Assembly: GCA_964575845.1 (NCBI GenBank)
Contig: CAZNSX010000001.1
Span: 682,001-746,000 of the forward strand
Direction: 5' to 3'
DNA length: 64,000 nt
Source of the DNA: CAZNSX01 sp964575845
GTDB lineage: Bacteria; UBA8248; CAZNSX01
The notes under the pieces are model-generated. The model saw only the letters and a program-made list of their open reading frames with translations, had not been told where the DNA came from and searched no databases. Below, piece by piece: positions 8,834 through 16,253 of the stretch. Position numbers and translations under genes: made by a program. Position 1 is the first letter of the stretch; each line of letters begins with the position of its first letter.

Positions 8834-9541
8834 ATGCTCGATGTCTTGTCCGTTGCGGCTCATCCCGACGATGTGGAGATAACCTGTGGGGGGACCCTCA
8901 TCCGGCTATCCGAGGGGGGTTACCGGGTGGGGGTCGTGGACCTGACAAGAGGTGAGATGGGGACCCGGGGCACGGCAGAGGATAGGGCCCGGGAAGCAGC
9001 ACAGGCTGCCCAGGTCATGGGCCTCTCCCTCAGGGAAAATCTGGCCCTTCCCGACGCCCGCCTGGAGAATTCATTTCCTTTCAAGCTGAAGCTTGCCGCC
9101 CTCCTCAGGGAGCACCGGCCGCACTTGGTCATACTGCCCTTCTGGGATGGGAGGCATCCCGACCATGTGGCGGCGAGCCGCCTGGCCTACGATAGCTGCT
9201 ACCTCTCGGGGCTCCAGAAGCTAGAGCTCGGGGGAGAGCCCTGGCGACCGAAAAAAATTCTCTACCCCCTCATCTTCACGCCTGAGAGGCCCTCTCTGGT
9301 CGTGGACATAACCCCCCAGCTCGAGCGGAAAATAGAGGCCATCATGTGCTATGAGAGCCAGTTCGGCCGAGGGGTTTTTCCCACGAGTGAGAGGTTCAGA
9401 GGCGAAAGCCTGCAGGAGATGGTGAGGGCGGAGGCCCTGCATAGTGGCCGTCTCATCGGCATTCGCTATGGTGAGCCCTTCTCCCAGAAAGAGCCTATGG
9501 CGGTGGACGATCCCATGAAGCTCTCCGGACGGTCCATCTGA
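8834..9541 (+). CDS. bshB1: PIG-L family N-deacetylase, BshB1-like
   Basis: Zinc-dependent deacetylase of the LmbE/PIG-L family (235 aa). The zinc-site motif AHPDDVE is at residues 8-14 and the distal HPDH motif is near 112. The block GEMGTRGTAEDRAREA followed by NLALPDARL is the signature of BshB1, which deacetylates GlcNAc-malate in bacillithiol synthesis. The partner genes bshA and bshC are not here, so the pathway is inferred from similarity only. It ends the long + strand gene run and converges on the LpoA-like gene. Confidence 0.82.
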   Translation: MLDVLSVAAHPDDVEITCGGTLIRLSEGGYRVGVVDLTRGEMGTRGTAEDRAREAAQAAQVMGLSLRENLALPDARLENSFPFKLKLAALLREHRPHLVILPFWDGRHPDHVAASRLAYDSCYLSGLQKLELGGEPWRPKKILYPLIFTPERPSLVVDITPQLERKIEAIMCYESQFGRGVFPTSERFRGESLQEMVRAEALHSGRLIGIRYGEPFSQKEPMAVDDPMKLSGRSI

Positions 9542-9576
9542 GGGGAGGAGTCCTCCGAGGTAATTTCCAGGCAGGA

Positions 9577-11541
9577 TCAATCAACCTCGACGACCTTGCC
9601 ATTGCGCACGGTGAGAAGGAAGAGTTCCTTAACCGCTTCCCCGCTCTCATCCATTGAGGTGCGGCCCGTCACTCCCTCAAAGTCACGGATGCTCTGGAGT
9701 GCCTCTCTCAGTTCTTCGCGGGTCTTCGCTCCCTCGACGATGGCTTTCAAGACCATGGTCGTCACATCGTAGGCCTGGGCCGCCAGGAGGTCTGGGTCCT
9801 CGCCGATGCCCTCCCTGAAACTTTTCACAAAGGACCTCACCCTGGGTCTCTTGGAGCCGGCAAAGAAGCCATCCAGAAAGAGGGCGCCTTCCACAGATCT
9901 CTCACCCATCCGGATGAGTTCCGGCGAGTTCCATCCTCTTCCCCCCAAAAGGGTGACACCGACTATATTGTAGAAGCGAAGCTGGGGTGCGATGAGAGCT
10001 GCCTGCTCATAGTAGCCGGGGATGAATATGGCCTGGTATTCGATCTTTGGGAGCCGCTTCTGCTCTACATCTCCCCGGGCCAGAGCCTCCTTCTTTATGC
10101 GCTCTATCTCCTCATCGGCCATCCCGCCCAAGCGTCTTATCTGGGGGCCGAAGTCGCTGGCATCGAGCGGATAGGGTACCCCCGCAATAAGCTCCCCGCC
10201 CAGTCTCTTCACTTCCCGGCTGAAAAGTTCCTTAAGCTCGATGCCCTCTGGTTGCTCAGGGTAAAGGACAGCAAATCGCCTGAGGCCCAGCTTCTCGACC
10301 GCGTAGCGGGCGAGTGACCTCGCCTCCTGGGAGTTCGTCAGGGAGTTGCGAAAGACCCACGGGCTCAGGGTGGCTATCTCCCCTCGGGGCGCAAAGGGGG
10401 TAATGAGGGGTACCCTAAACTCATGGGCCACCGCGGCGGCCGCTCGCGCAGGGGAGCTGAAGAGGGGACCTATGATTGCTATCACTTTATGCTTAAGCAC
10501 CAGCTCCCTCACGGCCTTGGCTGCATCTCCCACCTCTTGAGGGAGTCCCCGTGAATCAACGGCCATGAGCTTGATCCCAAGCTCATCAACCTTGGGCCCC
10601 TGGTCCTTCAGGGCGAAGCGGATTCCCTGAAGCATATGCTCTCCGGCCTTGGCGGCGGGACCCGAGAGGGGAAGGATCACGCCGATCTTGCCCCGGTCCT
10701 CCTGGAGTGCCTTCAGCAGCTCTTCTTGGAGAGAGAGGGCCCTCTCGCGCAAGGGATGCTCGGGGAAGAGCTTGAGGAAGCTTGCCAGGGCCTCCTTGGC
10801 CTTGGCCGTGAGGCCAGCCGCCATATTTTTTTGTGCCAGACTATACCAGGCGATACCAGCAGGGAAATCGCGTCCGTAGCGGTTTATGACACTTCGCAGC
10901 TGCTCCTCAGAGAGTTCTTTTTCCACGATACTCGCCACCTGCTGCCGCATTCGGACCCGCGTGGCCTCTGCTACCCCCTCCCCAACAGATTCCAGGAGTT
11001 CCGAAATGGCCTTCAGGTTCTCGCCGCGGAGGAGATAGATCTCGGCAAGCATTCCCCCAATCTGGGCCCTGCGCTCAGAATCCTCCGTGCGGGAGAGCTC
11101 CTCTCTTAATAGGGGGTACGCTCGCTCCTTTTCCCCAAGGGAGAAATACGAGAGGCCCAGGTAGTATCGGGCTTCTTTGTAGGCGGGGGAGGGGGGAAGG
11201 CGCTTCGGGATAAGTTCGAGTTCTTCTATGGCCTCGCGGAAAAGGCCGCGCCCGTAGTGCAGCCGTCCCAGGAGGAGCCGGGCATCGTCCATAAGGGTGC
11301 TTTGAGGGTAGCTGACGATAAAGGCCGCGAGAAGCCTCTGGGCCTCCGTGTAGCGCTCAGCCTCAAAGGCCTCCTCGGCTTCGCGTAATTTACCCTTCAT
11401 CAGTTCTTGAGGAGAGGGCTCAACCTTTGACGGAACCCTCGCCTCTGGGGGGGCCTCGGCCGGAGGCTTCGCTGCGCAGGCCGCAAGAAGGACCGGCACA
11501 ATCGCGAGAACCAGGAAGAGACCCTTCGCATAAGATTTCAT
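9577..11541 (-). CDS. LpoA-like penicillin-binding-protein activator lipoprotein
   Basis: Outer-membrane lipoprotein (654 aa) with a lipobox LLAAC near residue 21, an N-terminal TPR-like helical region (about 50-280, with one repeat reading YTEAQRLLAAFIVSYPQS) and a C-terminal type I periplasmic-binding domain (about 285-650, opening GKIGVILPLSGPAAKAG). This order matches LpoA/YraM, which activates PBP1a, and also lipoproteins annotated as ABC substrate-binding proteins. No transporter genes adjoin it, which favours the cell-wall role. Transcribed alone on the minus strand, converging with bshB1. Confidence 0.82.
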   Translation of the reverse strand: MKSYAKGLFLVLAIVPVLLAACAAKPPAEAPPEARVPSKVEPSPQELMKGKLREAEEAFEAERYTEAQRLLAAFIVSYPQSTLMDDARLLLGRLHYGRGLFREAIEELELIPKRLPPSPAYKEARYYLGLSYFSLGEKERAYPLLREELSRTEDSERRAQIGGMLAEIYLLRGENLKAISELLESVGEGVAEATRVRMRQQVASIVEKELSEEQLRSVINRYGRDFPAGIAWYSLAQKNMAAGLTAKAKEALASFLKLFPEHPLRERALSLQEELLKALQEDRGKIGVILPLSGPAAKAGEHMLQGIRFALKDQGPKVDELGIKLMAVDSRGLPQEVGDAAKAVRELVLKHKVIAIIGPLFSSPARAAAAVAHEFRVPLITPFAPRGEIATLSPWVFRNSLTNSQEARSLARYAVEKLGLRRFAVLYPEQPEGIELKELFSREVKRLGGELIAGVPYPLDASDFGPQIRRLGGMADEEIERIKKEALARGDVEQKRLPKIEYQAIFIPGYYEQAALIAPQLRFYNIVGVTLLGGRGWNSPELIRMGERSVEGALFLDGFFAGSKRPRVRSFVKSFREGIGEDPDLLAAQAYDVTTMVLKAIVEGAKTREELREALQSIRDFEGVTGRTSMDESGEAVKELFLLTVRNGKVVEVD

Positions 11542-11693
11542 GGCCAGGCTCCGGAGAAGACTTTCTGAGCTCCTTCTAAAGTCCTTAACGGATAAGGGTC
11601 GGCTCTCGTTTTCATTTACGAGGTAAAGGAGAGCCTCACCTCATCATAGGGATGCACCTTCCCCCTTGTCAATTCCCCCCTCCTCCCCTCGGG

Positions 11694-11747
11694 ATAAAAA
11701 AAGGCCCGGAAGCCCTCGCCTTCTGAGGGAGAGCTCTCCGGGCTTTC
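11694..11747 (-). terminator. Intrinsic terminator after the downstream cold-shock gene
   Basis: Read on the minus strand, AAGCCCGGA pairs with TCCGGGCCTT (one bulge), with an inner stem of GAGGG/CCCTC, followed by seven T residues (bases 11702-11696). It sits 18 bases past the stop of the 11765-11965 cold-shock gene and separates it from the LpoA-like gene. Confidence 0.8.
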
Positions 11748-11764
11748 TCTCTTAGGCTTTTTTC

Positions 11765-11965
11765 TCAGATCTTTGTGACGTTAGAGGCCTGGGGACCCTT
11801 GGGTCCGTCTATGACATCGAATTGAACCTGCTGACCCTCGTCCAAAGAACGGAAGCCCTCACCCGCGATGGCGGTATAGTGGACGAAAACATCCTGTCCG
11901 CTTTCCTGTTCGATGAAACCAAAGCCTTTGGCGTCATTGAACCACTTCACTCTTCCGATAGCCAT
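11765..11965 (-). CDS. cspA: Cold-shock domain protein (CspA family), copy 1
   Basis: Small single-stranded nucleic-acid binding protein (66 aa, one OB-fold). The RNP1 motif KGFGFI and RNP2 motif DVFVHY are intact, preceded by the typical GRVKWFNDA. It probably melts mRNA structure and may act as an antiterminator. It differs from the neighbouring copy at only a few positions and ends VTKI. GGAGGAAC gives a strong ribosome site. It follows a 144-bp leader that is a second copy of the leader upstream of the other gene, so the pair arose by tandem duplication. Confidence 0.96.
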   Translation of the reverse strand: MAIGRVKWFNDAKGFGFIEQESGQDVFVHYTAIAGEGFRSLDEGQQVQFDVIDGPKGPQASNVTKI

Positions 11966-12122
11966 TAACCTTGTTCCTCCTACATGAAACTCTTTGCTGC
12001 TGACTTCCAGGAATGGGGCTCCCCTGGCTCACCCCCTTGGATGAACCGCACTCAGAAGCCGAATTCCTCTCCCGGTCGTATGCGACCGGGCACAAATGGT
12101 TCTACCCTTTCATCCCTCCTTT
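11966..12122 (-). repeat. Duplicated cold-shock leader, copy A
   Basis: About 157 bases aligning along their whole length with the leader at 12314-12470. Both begin AAAGGAGGGATGAAAGGG, continue with a conserved ATTTGTGCCCGGTCG, and keep CAGCAGYAAAGAGTTTC near the ribosome site. Here the hairpin CCCGGTCG-CATA-CGACCGGG is perfect. Long structured 5' leaders are known for cold-shock genes; whether this one senses temperature is inference. Confidence 0.75.
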
Positions 12123-12313
12123 GTGACGTTAGAGGCCTGGGGGCCCTTGGGTCCATCTATGATATCGAATTGAACCTGCTGGCCCTCGTCCAAAGATTTA
12201 AAACCCTCGCCCACGATGGCGGTATGGTGGACGAAGACATCCTGTCCGCTTTCCTGTTCGATGAAACCAAAGCCCTTGGCGTCATTGAACCATTTCACTT
12301 TTCCGGTAGGCAT
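12110..12313 (-). CDS. cspA: Cold-shock domain protein (CspA family), copy 2
   Basis: Paralogue of the gene just downstream (67 aa), with RNP1 KGFGFI and RNP2 DVFVHH. Its last codons (K-E-G-stop) lie inside the AAAGGAGGGATGA block that begins the next leader copy, so the duplication junction has altered this C-terminus relative to the VTKI end of copy 1. Expression is expected from a strong minus-strand promoter near 12654-12684 through a terminator-containing leader. GGAGG lies nine bases upstream of the ATG. Confidence 0.96.
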   Translation of the reverse strand: MPTGKVKWFNDAKGFGFIEQESGQDVFVHHTAIVGEGFKSLDEGQQVQFDIIDGPKGPQASNVTKEG

Positions 12314-12470
12314 TAACTTTGATCCTCCGTGACGAAACTCTTTACTGCTGGCTCATAAGGAATCGGGCTTTCGGGCTCACCTCCTCCGATAAACCCCACC
12401 AAGAAGCCTGATTCCTCTCCCGGCCAGAGACGACCGGGCACAAATAGTTCTGCCCTTTCATCCCTCCTTT
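12314..12470 (-). repeat. Duplicated cold-shock leader, copy B
   Basis: Counterpart of the leader at 11966-12122. A 39-codon open frame starts at its internal ATG (12461) behind AAGGAGG, but in copy A the same frame stops after three codons, so the conserved element is more likely RNA than protein. The GC hairpin is kept in weaker form (CCCGG ... CCGGG). Confidence 0.7.
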
Positions 12471-12510
12471 CTTCCCCTTGGGCCCCGAGGGTCGGGCCTT
12501 GGCGGTGTAG

Positions 12511-12549
12511 AAAAAAAGCCGCAGCTACACCCTCGGGAAGCTGCGGCCT
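12511..12549 (-). terminator. Intrinsic terminator/attenuator in the cold-shock leader
   Basis: On the minus strand GCCGCAGCT pairs perfectly with AGCTGCGGC (9 bp, 12-base loop), followed by seven T residues at 12517-12511. I see no promoter between it and the cold-shock gene 200 bases further on, while a strong promoter lies 105 bases upstream, so it looks like an attenuator rather than the end of another gene. The loop (GGGTGTAG, CCCGAGGG) is complementary to CTACACC and CCCTCGGG just past the T-run, which offers an alternative fold. Confidence 0.7.
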
Positions 12550-12653
12550 CAAAATCCCCAGAACCCGCGCGAAGAGTCAGAAAACCGAGTTGAAAAGATC
12601 TTGCTCAACTATTGCTTCTTGAAAAATTATTCATAATCCTTGCTAAGGTGTAG

Positions 12654-12684
12654 ATTATATATTTATAAACTGGAAAATTGTCAA
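12654..12684 (-). promoter_or_regulatory. Strong sigma-70 promoter for the cold-shock locus
   Basis: Minus strand: perfect -35 TTGACA at 12684-12679; 17 bases later TATATA, or 19 bases later a perfect TATAAT (12659-12654). Transcription would start near 12647 and give a leader of about 335 bases before the first cold-shock ATG. A nine-codon open frame (ATG at 12634, peptide MNNFSRSNS) follows an AAGGA in this leader. Confidence 0.65.
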
Positions 12685-12809
12685 GCTTTTTTTGGGCAAA
12701 GAAGAAAATCTTGGAATCTTTTTTGAGTCAAACCAAATTGAAATTTTCTTGCTCAGGCCGTAGCCGCGGCCTTTTTGGGCTTCCTTGCGCGTGAGAGATA
12801 GATTATATT

Positions 12810-12838
12810 TTGACCTTCTGGAGAGAAGGATTTATAAA
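12810..12838 (+). promoter_or_regulatory. Sigma-70-like promoter for the M50 protease gene
   Basis: TTGACC at 12810-12815, 17-base spacer, TATAAA at 12833-12838; the ATG of the protease is at 12859 with GGAAGG just before it. Divergent from the cold-shock promoter across an AT-rich stretch. The 12550-12858 interval holds no convincing gene. Confidence 0.55.
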
Positions 12839-12858
12839 GGTGCTGGGAAGGTAAATTC

Positions 12859-13752
12859 ATGAAAGAGCCCGGCTGGGAAGAAGGCTATAGGATTCCCGTG
12901 AGAGTTCCCTCCGCCAGGAGATTCCCTCTAATTAATCTTTTTCTTTTCATTGCCACTGTCCTCACAACTCTCATGGCGGGAGCCATGCATGCCGGGGTGG
13001 ACATCTTCCACTCCCCTCTGGAGTTCTATAAGGGCTATCCCTTCTCCATAGCACTGCTTCTGATTTTGCTCTGCCACGAGATGGGCCACTATTATTTATC
13101 GAGGCGCTGGAGGATAGAGGCCTCGCTCCCTTACTTTCTTCCTGTACCACCGCCTTTTTTCGCCGGGACCATGGGCGCCGTGATCAAGATGAAAGGGCCT
13201 ATCCCCGAGCGGAAGGCCCTTTTGGATGTGGGGGCCGCGGGGCCCCTCGCGGGTTTTATCGTGGCCATACCTACCATAATCGTAGGGCTTCAGCTCTCGG
13301 AGATCCGGCCTCACACTGAAATGATGGGCTTCTCCATTACCCTCGGCTCATCACTTCTCTTCGAGCTTCTCACCAAATTGGTACTCAATGTGGATACCAG
13401 CAGCTTTGACATCATTCTTCACCCCATCGCCCTGGCTGGCTGGTTTGGGCTTTTGGTCACGGCCCTTAACCTGATGCCGGTAGGGCAGCTTGATGGGGGC
13501 CACATAGTGTATGCCCTTACTCGGCGTTATCACCGTTTCGCAGCTCTGCTCTCTCTGGTCGCGGTCCTTCTGCTGAGCATCTGGTGGAGGGGTTGGTTCG
13601 TGTGGGCCATCGTCATTCTGATTTTTGGCTTCCGCCATCCGCCCGTCATGAATGAGTATGTCAGTCTGGACCCCTCAAGGAAGTTGGTGGGCGTTTTCTG
13701 CATCCTGGTTTTTATTCTCACCTTTACGCCGGTGCCTTTTACCATTATGTAG
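12859..13752 (+). CDS. Site-2 protease-like membrane zinc metalloprotease (M50 family)
   Basis: Polytopic intramembrane protease (297 aa, about six TM segments). Zinc-site HExxH is HEMGH at about residue 74 within a helix, and the second ligand motif is NLMPVGQLDGGH near 200. The segment FAGTMGAVIKMKGPIPERKALLDVGAAGPLAG is the usual inter-motif loop. No PDZ domain is present, so it belongs with the short M50 group rather than RseP. The substrate is unknown. It has its own promoter and is followed 91 bp later by pilM; a hairpin (CCCGGAG-TTTTT-CTCCGGG, 13786-13804) without a T-tail lies between. Confidence 0.88.
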   Translation: MKEPGWEEGYRIPVRVPSARRFPLINLFLFIATVLTTLMAGAMHAGVDIFHSPLEFYKGYPFSIALLLILLCHEMGHYYLSRRWRIEASLPYFLPVPPPFFAGTMGAVIKMKGPIPERKALLDVGAAGPLAGFIVAIPTIIVGLQLSEIRPHTEMMGFSITLGSSLLFELLTKLVLNVDTSSFDIILHPIALAGWFGLLVTALNLMPVGQLDGGHIVYALTRRYHRFAALLSLVAVLLLSIWWRGWFVWAIVILIFGFRHPPVMNEYVSLDPSRKLVGVFCILVFILTFTPVPFTIM

Positions 13753-13843
13753 CCCTGGTAAAGGGGAGGGGAGGGGTCATCTCGACCCGGAGTTTTTCTC
13801 CGGGGAGGCGAGCGGGGGCTGGGCTTCGGAGGGTAGTAAATAA

Positions 13844-14899
13844 GTGGTCCGCGGGAAAGTTTCCCTTCTGGCTCTGGATATCGGAAGCTGGGCCATCAAG
13901 GCAGTGCAGCTCAAGGGCACCGGCGAGGAGGCGGAGCTTCTTCACCTGGCCGTCCTTCCCTTGGATGCAGGGGTGATCGAGGGAAGTCGAATCCAAAACC
14001 AGGAGCTTCTCATCCAGTCCCTCTCTTACCTTCTTCGAAGCGAGAAGATAAAGGCCAGGGACGTTGTGGTCTCCGTGGGGGGGCCAGGGGCTCTGGTGCG
14101 CCAGCTCAGGCTCCCAAGGATGTCTGATCAGGACCTCTCAGAAACTATCCCCTGGGAAGTGGAGCAATACGTCCCATTCCCCCGGGAGGAGGTCCAGCTG
14201 GAGCTTCAGGTTCTGGGAGAGGGCGAAGAAGGGGGAGACCGCTTCGTCGATGTGCTGCTAGTTGCGGTCAGGCGCTCGGAAGCCCAGGAATATGCCGAGG
14301 TGCTCTCTCAGGTTGGCCTCAAGCCCCAGGTGCTGGACCTGGACCTGGTTGCTCTGGAGAACTCCTATGAGTTCAGCCGGGGAGAAGGTGGCGAGGAAGG
14401 GCCCCTGGCTCTCGTGGATGTGGGGGCAAGCTTCACCCACCTGAATATATGCTGGGAGGGCCGGACCCTACTGGCCCATCCCCTCGCGATAGGGGGAAAC
14501 CGGTTCACCGAGCGGTTGCAGAAGGAACTTGGCTATGAGCGCCGCAAGGCTGAATGCCTCAAGATGGGCCTTGAGCTTGAGGGGGAGCCCGAGGAAAAGT
14601 TGAAGGAACTCCTCCGAGAGGTCACCCTGGAGCTGGCTCGTGAGCTCGCAACCTCTTTCCGGCTGGTCGAGGGAGTGGCCGGAGTGAGGCGGGTCGCCAA
14701 GATGATCTTGAGCGGGGGAGGTGCCCAGCTCCGGGGGATGGACCGCTGCCTGGAGGCTGCCCTGAGCCTCCCCGTGGAGATAGCGAACCCCTTCCGGCAT
14801 ATCTCCTTCGATGAGGACCACTTTGACCCCGATTTTGTGGCAGCGCTCGCCCCCCTCTCGGCCGTGAGCGTGGGAGCGGCGGCAAGGACGCTGGACTGA
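13844..14899 (+). CDS. pilM: Type IV pilus assembly protein PilM
   Basis: Actin-fold (ASKHA) cytoplasmic protein that links PilN to the pilus motor (351 aa). The opening LLALDIGSWAIKAVQLKG, the PWEVEQYVPFP block and DVGASFTHLNI with the C-terminal ILSGGGAQLRG phosphate motif are typical. A GTG start follows GGAGGG by 11 bases. The usual followers pilN, pilO, pilP, pilQ and aroK are missing: aroB comes next after 20 bp. It may therefore be a relic of a pilMNOPQ-aroKB locus or serve pilus genes located elsewhere. Confidence 0.88.
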   Translation: MVRGKVSLLALDIGSWAIKAVQLKGTGEEAELLHLAVLPLDAGVIEGSRIQNQELLIQSLSYLLRSEKIKARDVVVSVGGPGALVRQLRLPRMSDQDLSETIPWEVEQYVPFPREEVQLELQVLGEGEEGGDRFVDVLLVAVRRSEAQEYAEVLSQVGLKPQVLDLDLVALENSYEFSRGEGGEEGPLALVDVGASFTHLNICWEGRTLLAHPLAIGGNRFTERLQKELGYERRKAECLKMGLELEGEPEEKLKELLREVTLELARELATSFRLVEGVAGVRRVAKMILSGGGAQLRGMDRCLEAALSLPVEIANPFRHISFDEDHFDPDFVAALAPLSAVSVGAAARTLD

Positions 14900-14919
14900 G
14901 AGAGGGGAGGAGGTCTCGC

Positions 14920-16026
14920 TTGAAGCTGCATGAGGGAGGCATGAGGAGGCTTATGGTTCGTCTGGGGGAGCGGAGCTACCCCATATATTTTGGCCATGGT
15001 TGCCTGGGGAAGGCGGGCGCAATAGCCAAGAGGAAGGGCTTTGGCCGAAAGGCCCTGGTGGTTTCTGACCCTACCATCGGCGGGCACTACGGGGAGGAGG
15101 TACAGGGTGGCCTCAAGAGAGCGGGGATAGAGCCCTACCTTTTCATAGTGCCGGAGGGGGAGCGCTCCAAAAGCCTCGGGTGGGCCGCACGGCTCTATGA
15201 TCACCTTATAGGGCTTGGGTTTGACAGGCAGTGCGGCATCGTGGCTCTGGGCGGTGGGGTGGTGGGCGACCTCTCCGGGTTTGTCGCCGCCACCTTCCTC
15301 AGGGGGGTTCCCCTGATGCAGCTTCCGACCTCTCTTCTCGCCCAGGTGGATAGCAGCGTGGGCGGCAAGACAGGGGTGAACCATCCCAAGGGGAAAAACC
15401 TCGTAGGCGCCTTCTACCAGCCGAAGGCCGTCCTAATAGATTCCGCCACCCTCTCCACCCTGCCCCGGAGGGAGCTTCTCTCGGGATTGGCCGAAGTTGT
15501 GAAGTGCGGGGCAATTGCCGACCCGAAGCTCTTCGCCACCCTTGAGCGAAAGGCTCGGGAGATTTTGGGCCTCAACCCCGAGGTTTTGATTCCGGCAATA
15601 GTAGCATGCTGCCGTATTAAGGCGCGGGTGGTCGAGCAGGATGAGCGGGAGGAGGGCTTTCGGGCCATTTTGAATTTCGGCCACACAATAGGCCACGCCC
15701 TGGAGACGATGGCCCACTACAGAAAAATGAGCCATGGTGAGGCCGTGGCCATAGGGATGGCTGCCGCGGCCAGGATATCTTCGGCCATGAAGCTCTGCAA
15801 GGTGGAGGACGCGCAGAGGGTTCTCGGGCTCTTGAGCAAGTTAGGCCTACCCACTTCTGCGCCTTATCTCTCAAAGGGAAGGCTCCTTGAGCAGATTTCC
15901 CGGGATAAGAAAGTAAGGGATGGGAGGGTGCGCTTCGTCCTGATGAGGGGTATCGGTCAAGTGGAGATAAGGGATGACGTGCCCCAGGAGCTAATCCTTG
16001 AAGCGCTCTCAGAGCGATCCCCCTAG
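14920..16026 (+). CDS. aroB: 3-dehydroquinate synthase
   Basis: Second enzyme of the shikimate pathway, making 3-dehydroquinate from DAHP with NAD and a divalent metal (368 aa). The NAD-binding GGGVVGDLSGFVAATFLRG, QLPTSLLAQVDSSVGGKTG and NFGHTIGHALE blocks are intact. The TTG at 14920 has AGGAGG seven bases upstream; ATG 14941 is an alternative start that also has a GGGAGG. The next pathway enzyme, a type II dehydroquinase, is at 19480 beyond the restriction-modification island, so the island splits two shikimate genes. Confidence 0.96.
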   Translation: MKLHEGGMRRLMVRLGERSYPIYFGHGCLGKAGAIAKRKGFGRKALVVSDPTIGGHYGEEVQGGLKRAGIEPYLFIVPEGERSKSLGWAARLYDHLIGLGFDRQCGIVALGGGVVGDLSGFVAATFLRGVPLMQLPTSLLAQVDSSVGGKTGVNHPKGKNLVGAFYQPKAVLIDSATLSTLPRRELLSGLAEVVKCGAIADPKLFATLERKAREILGLNPEVLIPAIVACCRIKARVVEQDEREEGFRAILNFGHTIGHALETMAHYRKMSHGEAVAIGMAAAARISSAMKLCKVEDAQRVLGLLSKLGLPTSAPYLSKGRLLEQISRDKKVRDGRVRFVLMRGIGQVEIRDDVPQELILEALSERSP

Positions 16027-16044
16027 CGTGGGAACAAAAAAATC

Positions 16045-16073
16045 TTGACTTTCGCAAAATTTTCGCCTATATT
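16045..16073 (+). promoter_or_regulatory. Promoter P1 upstream of the methyltransferase
   Basis: TTGACT at 16045-16050, 17-base spacer, TATATT at 16068-16073. It lies just after aroB and at the start of a sharply AT-richer stretch that marks the left edge of the island. Confidence 0.55.
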
Positions 16074-16101
16074 TATTTTTGGAGCTTATTTCAATTTATC
16101 G

Positions 16102-16131
16102 TTGACATCGAGGGTGGGCATTTTCTAGTAT
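16102..16131 (+). promoter_or_regulatory. Promoter P2 upstream of the methyltransferase
   Basis: Consensus -35 TTGACA at 16102-16107, 18-base spacer, TAGTAT at 16126-16131. The predicted start (about 16138) falls against the first CAATATATTG palindrome, so a protein bound there would block initiation. Confidence 0.55.
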
Positions 16132-16139
16132 GGAATATA

Positions 16140-16181
16140 CAATATATTGACCCGCCGCACTCAAATGCCTACAATATATTG
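16140..16181. promoter_or_regulatory. Pair of CAATATATTG palindromes (candidate operators)
   Basis: Two identical perfect 10-bp palindromes at 16140-16149 and 16172-16181, centres 32 bp apart (about three helical turns), inside a longer direct repeat TACAATATATTGAC. A third, imperfect GCAATATGT is at 16192-16200. Placement at and just after the P2 start suits autoregulation by a repressor or the methyltransferase. No controller (C) gene is visible, so the binding protein is unknown. Confidence 0.55.
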
Positions 16182-16253
16182 ACATGACCTCGCAATATGT
16201 AGTAGCAAATAGTTATAAGTTTTTCGTAAACAACTAGGTGAACCAGCCTTATA

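Noticed and set aside
12342..12461. 39-codon frame in the cold-shock leader behind AAGGAGG
   Set aside because: The duplicated leader copy has a stop after three codons in the same frame, so coding is not conserved.
13786..13804. CCCGGAG-TTTTT-CTCCGGG hairpin before pilM considered as a terminator
   Set aside because: The T-run is in the loop rather than after the stem, so it would not act as an intrinsic terminator.
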